Part shown: one piece after another, positions 1 to 8,748 of the stretch
How the letters are laid out: each line of letters opens with the position of its first letter
How positions within the stretch are numbered: position 1 is the stretch's first letter
Source of the DNA: Klebsiella michiganensis
Lineage (GTDB): Bacteria; Pseudomonadota; Gammaproteobacteria; Enterobacterales; Enterobacteriaceae
Assembly: GCA_000963575.1 (NCBI GenBank)
Contig: CP011077.1
Span: 496,001-560,000, forward strand
DNA length: 64,000 nucleotides
Direction: 5' to 3'
The notes under the pieces: generated by a model
Seen by the model: the letters and a program-made list of their open reading frames with translations, nothing else
Databases searched by the model: none
What the model was told of the DNA's origin: nothing
Made by a program: the position numbers and the translations under genes

Positions 1-244
1 CCAGCGCGTTATTCAGAACGTGGATCTTGCTGTCATAAGCGACTTTATTTATCGGTGGGGCATTGCGCAGAAACTGGTTTTTCAACTCCTGAGTATAGGC
101 GTAAAGCGCTTTATCGGTCGCGATGTTGTGCCCCTGCGGGTAGCGTTTTTCCAGCACCGCGCCGAGGCGCTGCTCGCTAATCAGGGTACGCACCTGCGAG
201 AGCAAATGCTCCGGATAGCCGCTTAAATAAATCAGTTCGCTCAT
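1..244 (-). CDS. ygjP: YgjP (UTP pyrophosphatase / M48-like), N-terminal part
   Basis: This is the first 81 codons of a minus-strand gene that runs off the left edge of the window. The reverse complement begins MSELIYLSGYPEHLL and continues with LKNQFLRNAPPINKV, closely resembling the start of E. coli YgjP, a small zinc-metallopeptidase-fold (DUF45) protein reported as a UTP pyrophosphatase. The HExxH-type catalytic motif would lie beyond the window and cannot be checked. It is divergent from rlmG with only 84 bp between the two starts, the arrangement seen in E. coli. Confidence 0.85.
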   Translation of the reverse strand, partial: MSELIYLSGYPEHLLSQVRTLISEQRLGAVLEKRYPQGHNIATDKALYAYTQELKNQFLRNAPPINKVAYDSKIHVLNNAL

Positions 245-328
245 GCTTGTCTCAGGTTGAAGGAAAAAAAGGTATACTCTCGCCCCCGCTATGGGGATAT
301 CACCAAACTTTACCATCCAGGAGGGCCG

Positions 329-1465
329 ATGAGCCAATTAGACAACGGTTTTCGTTCACTGACGCTGAAGCGTTTTCCGGAAACGGACGACGTAAACCCG
401 CTGCAGGCGTGGGAAGCGGCAGATGACTACCTGTTGCAGCAGGTAGACGAACTTGAGCCAGTCGGCCCCGTTCTTGTTTTTAACGATACGTTCGGTGCGC
501 TGGCCTGCGTGCTGGCCGAACACAAGCCTTACAGCATTGGCGACTCGTACTTAAGCGAGCTGGCCACGCGGGAAAACCTGCGCGAGAACGAAATTCCGGA
601 AAATAGCGTCACCTTCCTCGACAGCACCGCGGCTTACCCGCAGGCGCCGGGGCTGGTGCTGATTAAAATTCCTAAAACGCTGGCCTTGCTAGAGCAGCAG
701 CTGCGTGCGCTGCGTAAAGTGGTCACGCCGGAAACCCGCATCATTGCGGGCGCGAAAGCGCGGGATATTCACAATTCCACGCTGGAGCTTTTTGAAAAGA
801 TTTTAGGGCCAACCACGACCACGCTGGCGTGGAAAAAAGCGCGCCTGATTAACCCGACCTTCACCAGGCCAGACCTGGCGGACGTGCCGGAAACGCTGAG
901 CTGGAAGCTGGAGGGAACCGAGTGGACGATTCACAACCACGCGAATGTCTTCTCCCGCACCGGGCTGGATATCGGCGCGCGCTTCTTCCTTGAAAGTTTG
1001 CCGTCAGATCTGGAAGGCGAGATTGTCGATCTCGGCTGCGGTAACGGCGTGATTGGCCTGACGCTGCTGGAGAAAAACCCGCTGGCGCAGGTGGTGTTTG
1101 TGGATGAGTCGCCGATGGCGGTGGCCTCCGCGCGCCTGAACGTTGAAACCAACCTACCGGGCGACATCGACCGCTGTGAGTTCATGATTAACAACGCGCT
1201 GTCCGGCGTGGAGCCTTTCCGCTTTAATGCCGTACTCTGCAACCCGCCGTTCCACCAGCAGCATGCCCTGACGGATCAGATCGCGTGGGAGATGTTCCAT
1301 CACGCTCGCCGCTGCCTGAAAATCAACGGCGAGCTGTACATCGTGGCCAACCGCCACCTGGACTACTTCCGCAAGCTGAAGAAGATCTTCGGCAACTGCA
1401 CCACGGTGGCAACGAACAACAAGTTCGTGGTGCTTAAAGCGGTGAAGTTAGGCCGTCGCCGCTAA
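329..1465 (+). CDS. rlmG: 23S rRNA (guanine-1835-N2)-methyltransferase RlmG
   Basis: RlmG uses S-adenosylmethionine to methylate G1835 of 23S rRNA. The protein is 378 residues, the usual length. The C-terminal half has the SAM-binding motif VDLGCGNGVIGL and the N2-guanine methyltransferase motif NPPF; the N-terminal half is the degenerate duplicated methyltransferase fold of the RlmC/RlmG/RsmC type. The frame is open from 257, but the start at 329 (MSQLDNGFRSL) matches E. coli and follows the ribosome binding site CCAGGAGGG. Its TAA stop overlaps the stop of convergent fadH. Confidence 0.95.
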   Translation: MSQLDNGFRSLTLKRFPETDDVNPLQAWEAADDYLLQQVDELEPVGPVLVFNDTFGALACVLAEHKPYSIGDSYLSELATRENLRENEIPENSVTFLDSTAAYPQAPGLVLIKIPKTLALLEQQLRALRKVVTPETRIIAGAKARDIHNSTLELFEKILGPTTTTLAWKKARLINPTFTRPDLADVPETLSWKLEGTEWTIHNHANVFSRTGLDIGARFFLESLPSDLEGEIVDLGCGNGVIGLTLLEKNPLAQVVFVDESPMAVASARLNVETNLPGDIDRCEFMINNALSGVEPFRFNAVLCNPPFHQQHALTDQIAWEMFHHARRCLKINGELYIVANRHLDYFRKLKKIFGNCTTVATNNKFVVLKAVKLGRRR

Positions 1466-3480
1466 ATCTCCAGCGCTAAACGGGTGCCCTGCGCAATCGC
1501 GCGCCGGGCATCCAGCTCCATTGCCACATCGGCCCCGCCAATCAAATGCACGGTTTTACCCATAGCCTGTAAAGGCTCAGCCAGTTCGCGACGCGGATTC
1601 TGCCCGGCACAAATAATCACGTTATCCACCGCCAGCAACTGCGGTTCCCCGCCAACGGTGATGTGCAGCCCGGCATCGTCAATACGCTCGTAGCTCACGC
1701 CCGCTATCATTTTCACGCCGCGCGCGGCAAGCGTAGTACGGTGGATCCAGCCCGTGGTTTTCCCCAGGCCTTCGCCCGGTTTGCTGGTTTTACGCTGCAG
1801 CAGGAAGATACTGCGCGGGCTTTTATGCAGATGCGGCCCTTCCGGGCGCAGGCCGCCTGAAGTTTGCAGGCTGGTATCAATCCCCCATTCCACGCAGAAC
1901 TCGGCGATGCTCTGGCTGGTGGATGCGCCCTCCTGGCTCAGGTACATCGAAGTATCAAACCCAATCCCGCCCGCGCCAATGACAGCCACGCGCTTGCCCA
2001 CCGGGGCTTTGTCGCGCAGCACATCGACATAGCTCAACACCTTCGGATGCCCGATGCCGTCTATCTCCGGCAGGCGCGGCTCAATCCCGCAGGCCAGAAT
2101 AACTTCGTCGAAGTCGTGCAGCATCTCCGGGGTGGCGTACTGATTCAGGCGAACGTCCACGCCGGTGAGGGTCAGCTTCCTACGGTAGTAGCGCAGCGTT
2201 TCGAAAAACTCTTCTTTGCCGGGGATCTGCTTGGCGATATTAAACTGCCCGCCGATCTCCGCCGCAGCGTCAAACAGCGTGACGCTATGGCCTCGCCCGG
2301 CGGCGTTGACCGCAAAAGCCAGCCCGGCGGGGCCGGCGCCAACCACCGCAAGGCGTTTCGGTTGTGCTACGGGCACAACCGGCATTGTGGTTTCATGGCA
2401 GGCGCGCGGGTTGACCAGGCAAGAGGTGACTTTGCCCACGAATATCTGATCCAGGCAGGCCTGGTTACAGCCGATGCAGGTATTGATTTCATCGCCGCGG
2501 TTCGCGGCGGCCTTAGAGACAAACTCAGCATCAGCCAGGAAAGGACGCGCCATCGACACCATATCCGCATCGCCGTCGGCCAGGATCTGCTCGGCGGTTT
2601 CCGGGGTATTGATTCGGTTGGTGGTTACCAGCGGGAGCGCAACATGACCTTTCAGTTTTTTGGTTACCCAGCTAAACGCGCCGCGCGGCACGGAGGTCGC
2701 GATGGTAGGAATACGGGCTTCGTGCCAGCCGATGCCGGTATTAATCAGCGTTGCACCCGCTTTTTCTATCGCTTTGGCGAGCGTGACGGCCTGCTCAAAG
2801 TTGCCGCCGCCTTCGACAAGGTCGAGCAGCGACAGGCGGTAAATAATAATAAATTCTTTGCCAACGCGTTCCCTTACGGCGCGAACGACTTCGACGGCAA
2901 AGCGCATTCTGCGCGCGTAGTCCCCGCCCCATTCGTCATCGCGCTGGTTGGTGCGCGCGGCCAAAAACTGGTTTATCAGGTAGCCTTCCGAACCCATGAC
3001 CTCTACGCCGTCATACCCGGCCTCCCGCGCCAGGCTGGCGCAGTGGGCAAAGTCTTCAATCAGGGTGAGAACTTCTTCGTGACTCAGTTCGTGGGGTTTA
3101 AACGGGTTGATCGGCGCCTGAATGGCCGACGGGGCGACCAGCTTAGGCTGGTAGCTGTAGCGCCCGGTATGCAGGATCTGCAGGGCAATCTTGCCGCCTT
3201 CGCGGTGCACCGCCCCGGTCACAATCTGGTGATGCGCCAGCTGGCTTTTGTCGTTCAGCACCGCGCCGTGGGCGACGGTGACCCCGGAGGCCGAAGGGGC
3301 AATCCCACCGGTCACAATTAGCGCCACGCCGTGTCGGGCGCGCTCGGCATAGAAAGCGGCGAGGCGCTCAGCGCCGTCCGGCAGCTCTTCCAGCCCGGTG
3401 TGCATCGACCCCATCAGCACGCGGTTTTTCAAAGTGGTAAAGCCAAGATCCAGCGGGGCAAGCAGCGACGAGTAGCTCAT
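1462..3480 (-). CDS. fadH: 2,4-dienoyl-CoA reductase (NADPH), FadH
   Basis: FadH is the cytoplasmic iron-sulfur flavoenzyme that reduces 2,4-dienoyl-CoA during beta-oxidation of unsaturated fatty acids. The product is 672 residues, as in E. coli. An Old-Yellow-Enzyme-type FMN barrel comes first, then the four-cysteine 4Fe-4S cluster (CIGCNQACLDQ, with a further Cys in TSCLVNP), then FAD/NADPH dinucleotide-binding folds (VVGAGPAGLAF and VIGAGGIGFD). The start at 3480 (MSYSSLLAPLDLGF) is preferred over the in-frame codon four residues upstream because it matches the family. Its TAG stop overlaps the rlmG TAA (1462-1465), so the two genes converge with no intergenic terminator. Confidence 0.95.
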   Translation of the reverse strand: MSYSSLLAPLDLGFTTLKNRVLMGSMHTGLEELPDGAERLAAFYAERARHGVALIVTGGIAPSASGVTVAHGAVLNDKSQLAHHQIVTGAVHREGGKIALQILHTGRYSYQPKLVAPSAIQAPINPFKPHELSHEEVLTLIEDFAHCASLAREAGYDGVEVMGSEGYLINQFLAARTNQRDDEWGGDYARRMRFAVEVVRAVRERVGKEFIIIYRLSLLDLVEGGGNFEQAVTLAKAIEKAGATLINTGIGWHEARIPTIATSVPRGAFSWVTKKLKGHVALPLVTTNRINTPETAEQILADGDADMVSMARPFLADAEFVSKAAANRGDEINTCIGCNQACLDQIFVGKVTSCLVNPRACHETTMPVVPVAQPKRLAVVGAGPAGLAFAVNAAGRGHSVTLFDAAAEIGGQFNIAKQIPGKEEFFETLRYYRRKLTLTGVDVRLNQYATPEMLHDFDEVILACGIEPRLPEIDGIGHPKVLSYVDVLRDKAPVGKRVAVIGAGGIGFDTSMYLSQEGASTSQSIAEFCVEWGIDTSLQTSGGLRPEGPHLHKSPRSIFLLQRKTSKPGEGLGKTTGWIHRTTLAARGVKMIAGVSYERIDDAGLHITVGGEPQLLAVDNVIICAGQNPRRELAEPLQAMGKTVHLIGGADVAMELDARRAIAQGTRLALEI

Positions 3481-3612
3481 GATTGTGTCCAAAATGTAAT
3501 TTTATTGTTATGTGGTCGGATGAGTTCTAATTTAGCCGTCGCGGGGCAAAAGGGAAAAGGGGAGTGCGGCGAATGTGATGAGAGTCATATTCCCGCCTCC
3601 CCGGAAGGTGAA

Positions 3613-4803
3613 TCAGGCGCGCGCCTCTTTCAGCAGCCTCTGAATAACCTGCTCCTGCTGTTCATAATTACCCTCGCCGAAAGAGACATTGCGTAGCTGC
3701 CCGCGAGCGTCGAAGTAGTAATGCGCTGGCCAGTACTGATTTCCGAAGGCATTCCAGATCTGGTAGTTATTGTCGGTGACGACCGGGTACGGCAGTTGCC
3801 ATTTACCTACCGCCTTTTTCACCGAGTTGAGATCTTTTTCCCACGGGTACTCCGGCGTATGCACGCCAATCACCACCAGGCCCTGATCTTTATACTTGTT
3901 GGCCCATTCCCGGACGTGCGGCAGCGCGTGCTGGCAGTTAATGCAGTCGAAGGTCCAAAAATCGATAAGCACGACTTTGCCTTTCAGCGACTCTGGCGTC
4001 AGCGGCGGGCTATTAATCCATGCGGTTCCCCCGGAAAGTGGCGGCATTGCGCTGGTGGGCGCGGGATCCACAATAGGCTGCAGCTTCGGGGCTGGCGTGG
4101 CGGTGGGGGAGAAGGCCAGCAGATGCTGTTCCAGCTTCGCGCCGAAGCCGTTGGCGTTTTGCAGCACCGCCGTGGTGCCGGAGGCGATAAACGCCACCGT
4201 GGCCAGCATTGCCACGCCCGCCGCGCGACGAAGCTGCGCCATCAGCGCCATTTTCTCACGCAGGCTGGCCAGCAACCGGTGACCGCAGAACCACAGCAGC
4301 GCCAGCATCAGCGCGCAGCCGCTGCCGTAGGCCGCCAGCAGCACGCCGGTGGTGACTGCCGAAGGGCCGGACAAACCAATGCCGAGAATAGCCCCCAGAA
4401 TCGGCCCCGCGCAGGGCGACCAAAGCAGCCCCACCGCAAGCCCGGCCAGAAAAGCCGACAGCGTGCCGTGAGTGCGGTAGCTTTGATTGTTGATTGCATT
4501 CCCCACCTGCACCGCCGGGCGCATCAGCCGCTCGGCAAGCCCGGGGAAGATGAGCGTGAGCGCGGCAAGTGCCAGCATCGCCAGCGCCAGCCAGCGGCCA
4601 ACCAGCGTGGCGCGCACGATCCATTCCCCGGCAGCGCCGACCAGCAAAGCCACGGTTGTGAACATCGTCACCATGCCGGCAAGCAGGGCGAGGATTTGGC
4701 GTTTTTTGCCACGAAATGCAGCGAAAAGCAGAGGAATGACGGGCAGCGTACAGGGGCTTAATAAACTGAGAATACCGCCAAGAAAGGCAATCAGAACGGG
4801 CAT
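3613..4803 (-). CDS. CcdA/DsbD-like membrane protein with C-terminal TlpA-type thioredoxin domain
   Basis: This 396-residue protein fuses a CcdA-like membrane electron-transfer domain to a periplasmic thioredoxin-like domain. The N-terminal half has several hydrophobic helices with the two CcdA-type cysteine sites SLLSPCTLP and LLWSPCAGP. A Pro/Ala-rich linker leads to a TlpA/AhpC-TSA-like domain with the redox motif DFWTFDCINCQ (CxxC). It probably moves electrons from cytoplasmic thioredoxin to a periplasmic thiol target, as proteins called DipZ do. The ATG at 4803 follows GTGAGGTG and is preferred over a GTG at 4815. It lies downstream of a two-component pair on the same strand, which may control it; that link is inferred. 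Confidence 0.8.
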   Translation of the reverse strand: MPVLIAFLGGILSLLSPCTLPVIPLLFAAFRGKKRQILALLAGMVTMFTTVALLVGAAGEWIVRATLVGRWLALAMLALAALTLIFPGLAERLMRPAVQVGNAINNQSYRTHGTLSAFLAGLAVGLLWSPCAGPILGAILGIGLSGPSAVTTGVLLAAYGSGCALMLALLWFCGHRLLASLREKMALMAQLRRAAGVAMLATVAFIASGTTAVLQNANGFGAKLEQHLLAFSPTATPAPKLQPIVDPAPTSAMPPLSGGTAWINSPPLTPESLKGKVVLIDFWTFDCINCQHALPHVREWANKYKDQGLVVIGVHTPEYPWEKDLNSVKKAVGKWQLPYPVVTDNNYQIWNAFGNQYWPAHYYFDARGQLRNVSFGEGNYEQQEQVIQRLLKEARA

Positions 4804-4931
4804 AACACACCTCACGGTTACAGGATGATTTCTGGCTATTTAACCCGCCTGATGTGTTCGTGATGTGTGGGAAAACCGTCCTGATTGTCAGTTTGTTTGT
4901 CGGCTACCTGGCCGCATACAGAGCGATACAA

Positions 4932-6233
4932 TCAGGCTACGGGCAGCGTGATGCTGGCTTTCAAACCGCCCTGCGGCCGGTTGGCCAGCGTTAACTTTCC
5001 GCCTAACTGGCCGACAAGCTGGGCGGCAATCGCCAGACCAAGCCCGGTGCCCCCGGTGTCGCGGTTTCTGGAACTTTCCACGCGGTAAAAAGGCTGCAAC
5101 ACGGCGTCCAGCTCCTCTTCGGGGATCCCCGGCCCGTTATCGCCAACTGCCAGCGTTATCTGGCTGGCCCCTGCAGTCAGGCTGACTTCTGCGGCGGAGC
5201 CGAATTTCAGGGCGTTATCCAGCAGGTTAGTCAGGATGCGGCGCAGCGCCTGGGGGCGGGTTGAAAGCGGAAGTGCTACCTCCGGCGCGGCAAACGTCAC
5301 CGCTTTACCGACGTCCTGGTAGTCACAGGTAATGCTGTCCACAAAGGCCCGAAGCTCAATACGCTGCACTGTTTCTTCCAGATTTTCTGACGACCGCGCA
5401 TAGGCGATCCCCTCGCGGACGAGGTGCGTCATGTTGTCCAAATCCTGCATTAGTTTATCGCGCAGTTCCGGCTCATCGCTCATCTCCAGGCGCAGTTTCA
5501 TGCGGGTGATGGGCGTCTGCAAATCATGTGAAATAGACGCCAGAATTTGCGTGCGTTCTTTCAGGTGCCCCTGGATTCTGGCCTGCATCGCGTTAAAGGC
5601 TTTGGCCGCATGCTCCACCTCAACCGGGCCGCTTTCCTGCATGTCCACGGGGCTGGAGCTGGCGGGCTCCAGCGCTTCAACGGCGCGGGTAAAACGGGTA
5701 AATGGCAGCACCACCTGGCGCACGGCAAACCACGCGCAAAGCGCCAGCAGGACAAGTTGAATAGCAATGACCACCGGTAGCCAGCTTTCAATCGGTGGCA
5801 TGCGCGGCGTAAGATCGATGGTCAGCGGCGAGCCGTCAGCCAGCGTCAAATGAGCCTGAATATGGGAGCGCATACCGGGAATGGCGGTGAAAGTCAGGCT
5901 GTAGCGCTCGGCCAGCGCCTCTTTCAGGGACGCGATGGCATCTTTCGAACGTTCGTCGGCAGGCGGTTTGCCCGGCGTACCTGACCCAAGAATGTAGTGA
6001 TAATTTTCCCGGGCGAGCCGGTCCAGCCAGGCCGGGCGCTCGGCGGCCGGCAGCTTGTCGAGTATCGCGACGCTGGTAGAGACGTTGTTTTGCAGGTTAT
6101 CCAGCATCACGCTGCGGGCGCTGTTCATTCTCTCAAGAGTGGTTAGCGCCAGGGTCAGGCCGTTAGCCAGCAGCAAGCCGACAAGAACGATAAGAAACAG
6201 GCGGGAAAGCAGGGAGCGGGGCCACAGCCTCAT
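4932..6233 (-). CDS. EnvZ-type sensor histidine kinase
   Basis: This 433-residue inner-membrane kinase has a transmembrane helix near residues 11-31, a periplasmic domain of about 115 residues, a second helix near 148-168, a HAMP linker, a dimerisation helix with the phospho-acceptor motif ISHDLQTPITRM, and an ATPase domain with N box (LLDNALKF), G1 (DNGPGIP) and G2 (GGTGLGLAI). The start overlaps the stop of the response regulator gene by ATGA, so the two are translationally coupled. The signal is unknown; the neighbouring thiol-redox gene suggests envelope redox or metal stress, but this is only inference. Confidence 0.88.
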   Translation of the reverse strand: MRLWPRSLLSRLFLIVLVGLLLANGLTLALTTLERMNSARSVMLDNLQNNVSTSVAILDKLPAAERPAWLDRLARENYHYILGSGTPGKPPADERSKDAIASLKEALAERYSLTFTAIPGMRSHIQAHLTLADGSPLTIDLTPRMPPIESWLPVVIAIQLVLLALCAWFAVRQVVLPFTRFTRAVEALEPASSSPVDMQESGPVEVEHAAKAFNAMQARIQGHLKERTQILASISHDLQTPITRMKLRLEMSDEPELRDKLMQDLDNMTHLVREGIAYARSSENLEETVQRIELRAFVDSITCDYQDVGKAVTFAAPEVALPLSTRPQALRRILTNLLDNALKFGSAAEVSLTAGASQITLAVGDNGPGIPEEELDAVLQPFYRVESSRNRDTGGTGLGLAIAAQLVGQLGGKLTLANRPQGGLKASITLPVA

Positions 6234-6970
6234 TCTCTCGCCTCGACGATCGTCACGGGAACGGAAAGCACATAGCCTTCGCTACGCACGGTTTTGATGT
6301 AGGCCGGGGTGCGGGCATCTTCGTTTAAACGCTGACGCACGCGGCTGACCAGCAAATCGATCGAGCGCTCAAACAGCTCGGCATCGCGGCCCTGCGTCAG
6401 GTTCAGTAGCTGATCGCGGGTCAGCACGCGCTGCGGATGATCCAAAAACACCCGCAGCAGGCGGTATTCCGCGCCGCTCAGGGCGACGATCGTGCCCTGT
6501 AAATCAATCAGATGCCGGGCCGACGTATCAAGCTGCCACTCGCCAAAAGCGATGATTCTGCCGGCTTCGGTCACCTGCAAATTGGGCGGCAACGCGCGGA
6601 AGCGACGAAGGATCGCCTTGATCCGCGCCAGCAGTTCGCGGGCGACAAAAGGTTTTACTACGTAGTCGTCCGCGCCCATTTCGAGGCCCAGGATCCTGTC
6701 GCTATCTTCGTTTCTGGCGGTCAGCATCAAAATAGGCAGATCTTTGTGCTTATCGCTGCGTAACTGGCGGCACAGCGTCAGCCCGTCGTCGCCGGGCATC
6801 ATTACGTCCAGTACCACCAAATCGACGTGCTGCTTATCCAGAACCGAGCGCATCTCCTTGCCGTTGGCTGCGCCGCTGGCCCGATAGCCGGATTTTTCCA
6901 GATAGCTGACGATAAGCTCGCGAATATCGCGGTCATCGTCCACCACGAGAATATGATCGATATGTTCCAC
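6230..6970 (-). CDS. OmpR-family response regulator
   Basis: This 246-residue transcription factor has a receiver domain with acidic residues DDD near positions 11-13, the phospho-acceptor Asp near position 55 (VLDVMMPG) and the conserved Lys in VVKPF. A C-terminal winged-helix DNA-binding domain follows (SGAEYRLLRVFLDHP, then RDAELFERSIDLLVSRVRQRL), as in OmpR. It is cotranscribed with the downstream sensor kinase, the genes overlapping by four bases. The intergenic space upstream to the hydrolase gene is about 77 bp and may hold its promoter. Confidence 0.9.
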   Translation of the reverse strand: MEHIDHILVVDDDRDIRELIVSYLEKSGYRASGAANGKEMRSVLDKQHVDLVVLDVMMPGDDGLTLCRQLRSDKHKDLPILMLTARNEDSDRILGLEMGADDYVVKPFVARELLARIKAILRRFRALPPNLQVTEAGRIIAFGEWQLDTSARHLIDLQGTIVALSGAEYRLLRVFLDHPQRVLTRDQLLNLTQGRDAELFERSIDLLVSRVRQRLNEDARTPAYIKTVRSEGYVLSVPVTIVEARE

Positions 6971-7047
6971 CTGGGGCTCCCGGCGCTAAAGTGAAGGGTA
7001 AAACTAGCATAGCCGCTCGTGAGTGAACGGCTATGCCTCTTTTTTTA

Positions 7048-8031
7048 CTACAGCTTACCCGCATCTACCACCGCCTTCACAAAGGCTTCCGGCGCTTCCT
7101 GCGGCGGGTTATGGCCGATATTTCCGCTGAAGGTTCGGTGTTCATATTTGCCGGTAAATTTTGCAGCATAGGCCGCAGGTGCAGGGTGTGGAGCCCCGTT
7201 GTTGTCGCCTTCAATCGTGATGGTTGGCACGGTGATGTTCGGCAGTGCGGCCAGCTTTTTCTCATCTGCCGCATACTTCTGTTCGCCGTTTTCCAGCCCC
7301 TGCCGCCAGCGATAGTTACTTAGGGTAATGGCGACGTGGTCCGGGTTATCCAGCGATTTGGCGCTGGTGTTAAAAGTTTCATCGCTGAACTTCCAGCCCG
7401 GTGAAGCCTGCTGCCAGATAAGTCTGGCGAAGTCATGCGTGTTCTTCTCGTAGCCCGCCGCGCCGCGTGGGGTCGCGAAATAGAACTGATACCACCATTG
7501 GAGCTCGGCCTGCGGCGGCAGCGGTTTTTTCCCTGCTTCCTGACTGCTAATCAGATAGCCGCTGACCGACACCAGGGCTTTCACGCGTTCAGGGTGCAGA
7601 GCAGCCACGATATCCGCCGTGCGCGCTCCCCAGTCATAGCCGGCGAAAATGGCCTGTTTGATGTGTAACGCATCCATCAGCGCAACCGTATCCTGAGCCA
7701 GCGCGGCAGGTTCGCCGTTGCGGGGCGTGGCAGAGGAAAGGAAGCGGGTGCTGCCGAAGCCGCGCAGGTTAGGCACGATAACCCGGTAACCTTGTTTTGC
7801 CAGTTCAGGCGCCACCGTATCAAAGCTGTTGATGTCGTAAGGCCAGCCGTGCAGCAGAATAACCGGCTGCCCGTCTTTCGGGCCCATATCGACATAGCCG
7901 ACGTTCAGCACGCCCGCGTCTATCTGTTTTATTTGCCCGGCATCAAAGCCCGCCGCTTCAGCCTGGCAGGCGAAGACCACCGAGAGGGAAAGAGGGGCTA
8001 TCAGTGCAGACCGAGTCAGTTTGTTGAACAT
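7048..8031 (-). CDS. Secreted alpha/beta hydrolase, epoxide-hydrolase-like
   Basis: A 327-residue alpha/beta hydrolase with a Sec signal peptide (residues 1 to about 26, hydrophobic core then an Ala-rich cleavage region near CQAEAA), so it should act in the periplasm. The oxyanion-hole motif HGWPYD and the nucleophile elbow GYDWGA, with Asp rather than Ser as nucleophile, are typical of epoxide hydrolases and haloalkane dehalogenases. A late Asp (EGDNNG) and a His (NIGHNPP) could complete the catalytic triad. It lies upstream of the two-component pair on the same strand. The substrate is unknown. Confidence 0.8.
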   Translation of the reverse strand: MFNKLTRSALIAPLSLSVVFACQAEAAGFDAGQIKQIDAGVLNVGYVDMGPKDGQPVILLHGWPYDINSFDTVAPELAKQGYRVIVPNLRGFGSTRFLSSATPRNGEPAALAQDTVALMDALHIKQAIFAGYDWGARTADIVAALHPERVKALVSVSGYLISSQEAGKKPLPPQAELQWWYQFYFATPRGAAGYEKNTHDFARLIWQQASPGWKFSDETFNTSAKSLDNPDHVAITLSNYRWRQGLENGEQKYAADEKKLAALPNITVPTITIEGDNNGAPHPAPAAYAAKFTGKYEHRTFSGNIGHNPPQEAPEAFVKAVVDAGKL

Positions 8032-8210
8032 GATGTTTTCTCCGAAGCCATTAGAAAATGTTCGGGTATCACATCACGGGATTGTAGGCGGGGTGTTTTC
8101 CAAACCGCCTTTTTTGCATGGCGGCGTATCTGGAGGTGTTGCAGATACAGTGTGATACAAAGTGGCTTGTTTGAGCCTCACCCTAACCCTCTCCCTGGAA
8201 GGGAGAGGGG
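8032..8210. other. Intergenic segment upstream of the hydrolase gene, ending in a REP-like arm
   Basis: No gene is visible. The part next to the hydrolase start should carry its promoter. From about 8177 the sequence becomes a REP-like palindrome: a CCCTAACCCTCTCCC arm, then a GGGAGAGGGG arm, leading directly into the tandem repeats that follow. Confidence 0.5.
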
Positions 8211-8740
8211 ATAACAAATATTCCGAGCTGTTTGTTTTCTCCTTGGTTTTCAGCGAGAGCGGATAACAAATATTCCGAGCTGTTTGTTTTCTCCTCGGTT
8301 TTCAGGGAGAGGGGATAACAAATATTCCGAGCTGTTTGTTATCCCCTTGGTTTTCAGGGAGAGGGGATAACAAATATTCCGAGCTGTTTGTTTTCTCCTC
8401 GGTTTTCAGGGTGAGGGGATAACAAATATTCCGAGCTGTTTGTTTTCTCCTTGGTTTTCAGGGAGAGGGGATAACAAATATTCCGAGCTGTTTGTTTTCT
8501 CCTCGGTTTTCAGCGAGAGGGGATAACAAATATTCCGAGCTGTTTGTTTTCTCCTTGGTTTTCAGGGAGAGGGGATAACAAATATTCCGAGCTGTTTGTT
8601 TTCTCCTCGGTTTTCAGGGAGAGGGGATAACAAATATTCCGAGCTGTTTGTTTTCTCCTTGGTTTTCAGCGAGAGGGGATGACGAATATTCCAGGTTGTT
8701 TGTTTTCCCCCTCTCCCCTCTGGGGAGAGGGTCGGGGTGA
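8211..8740. repeat. Ten tandem copies of a 52-bp repeat within a REP-like element
   Basis: The motif ATAACAAATATTCCGAGCTG recurs at 8211, 8263, 8315, 8367, 8419, 8471, 8523, 8575 and 8627, exactly every 52 bp. A diverged tenth copy begins at 8679 (ATGACGAATATTCC). Each unit ends with a GGTTTTCAG(G/C)GAGAGGGG segment. Copies differ only at a few positions, for example CTCCTTGG versus CTCCTCGG, which nearly alternate. The array is framed by REP-type arms: CCCTAACCCTCTCCC on the left, CCCCTCTCCCC / GGGGAGAGGGTCGGGGTGAGGG on the right. It lies between the 5' end of the hydrolase gene and the 3' end of lsrK and looks like a REP element whose core was amplified. Confidence 0.9.
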
Positions 8741-8748
8741 GGGGGAAA

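Noticed and set aside
1864..3321. Long plus-strand frame (485 codons) opposite fadH
   Set aside because: It is the antisense shadow of fadH, whose full length and cluster motifs are clear.
3721..4761. Plus-strand frame of 346 codons opposite the CcdA/TlpA-like gene
   Set aside because: It is antisense to a well-supported gene, and is rich in Arg, Gln and His as expected from shadow translation.
8211..8740. CRISPR-like array from the regular repeat spacing
   Set aside because: The units are joined head to tail with no unique spacers, and no cas genes are near. It is a simple tandem repeat.
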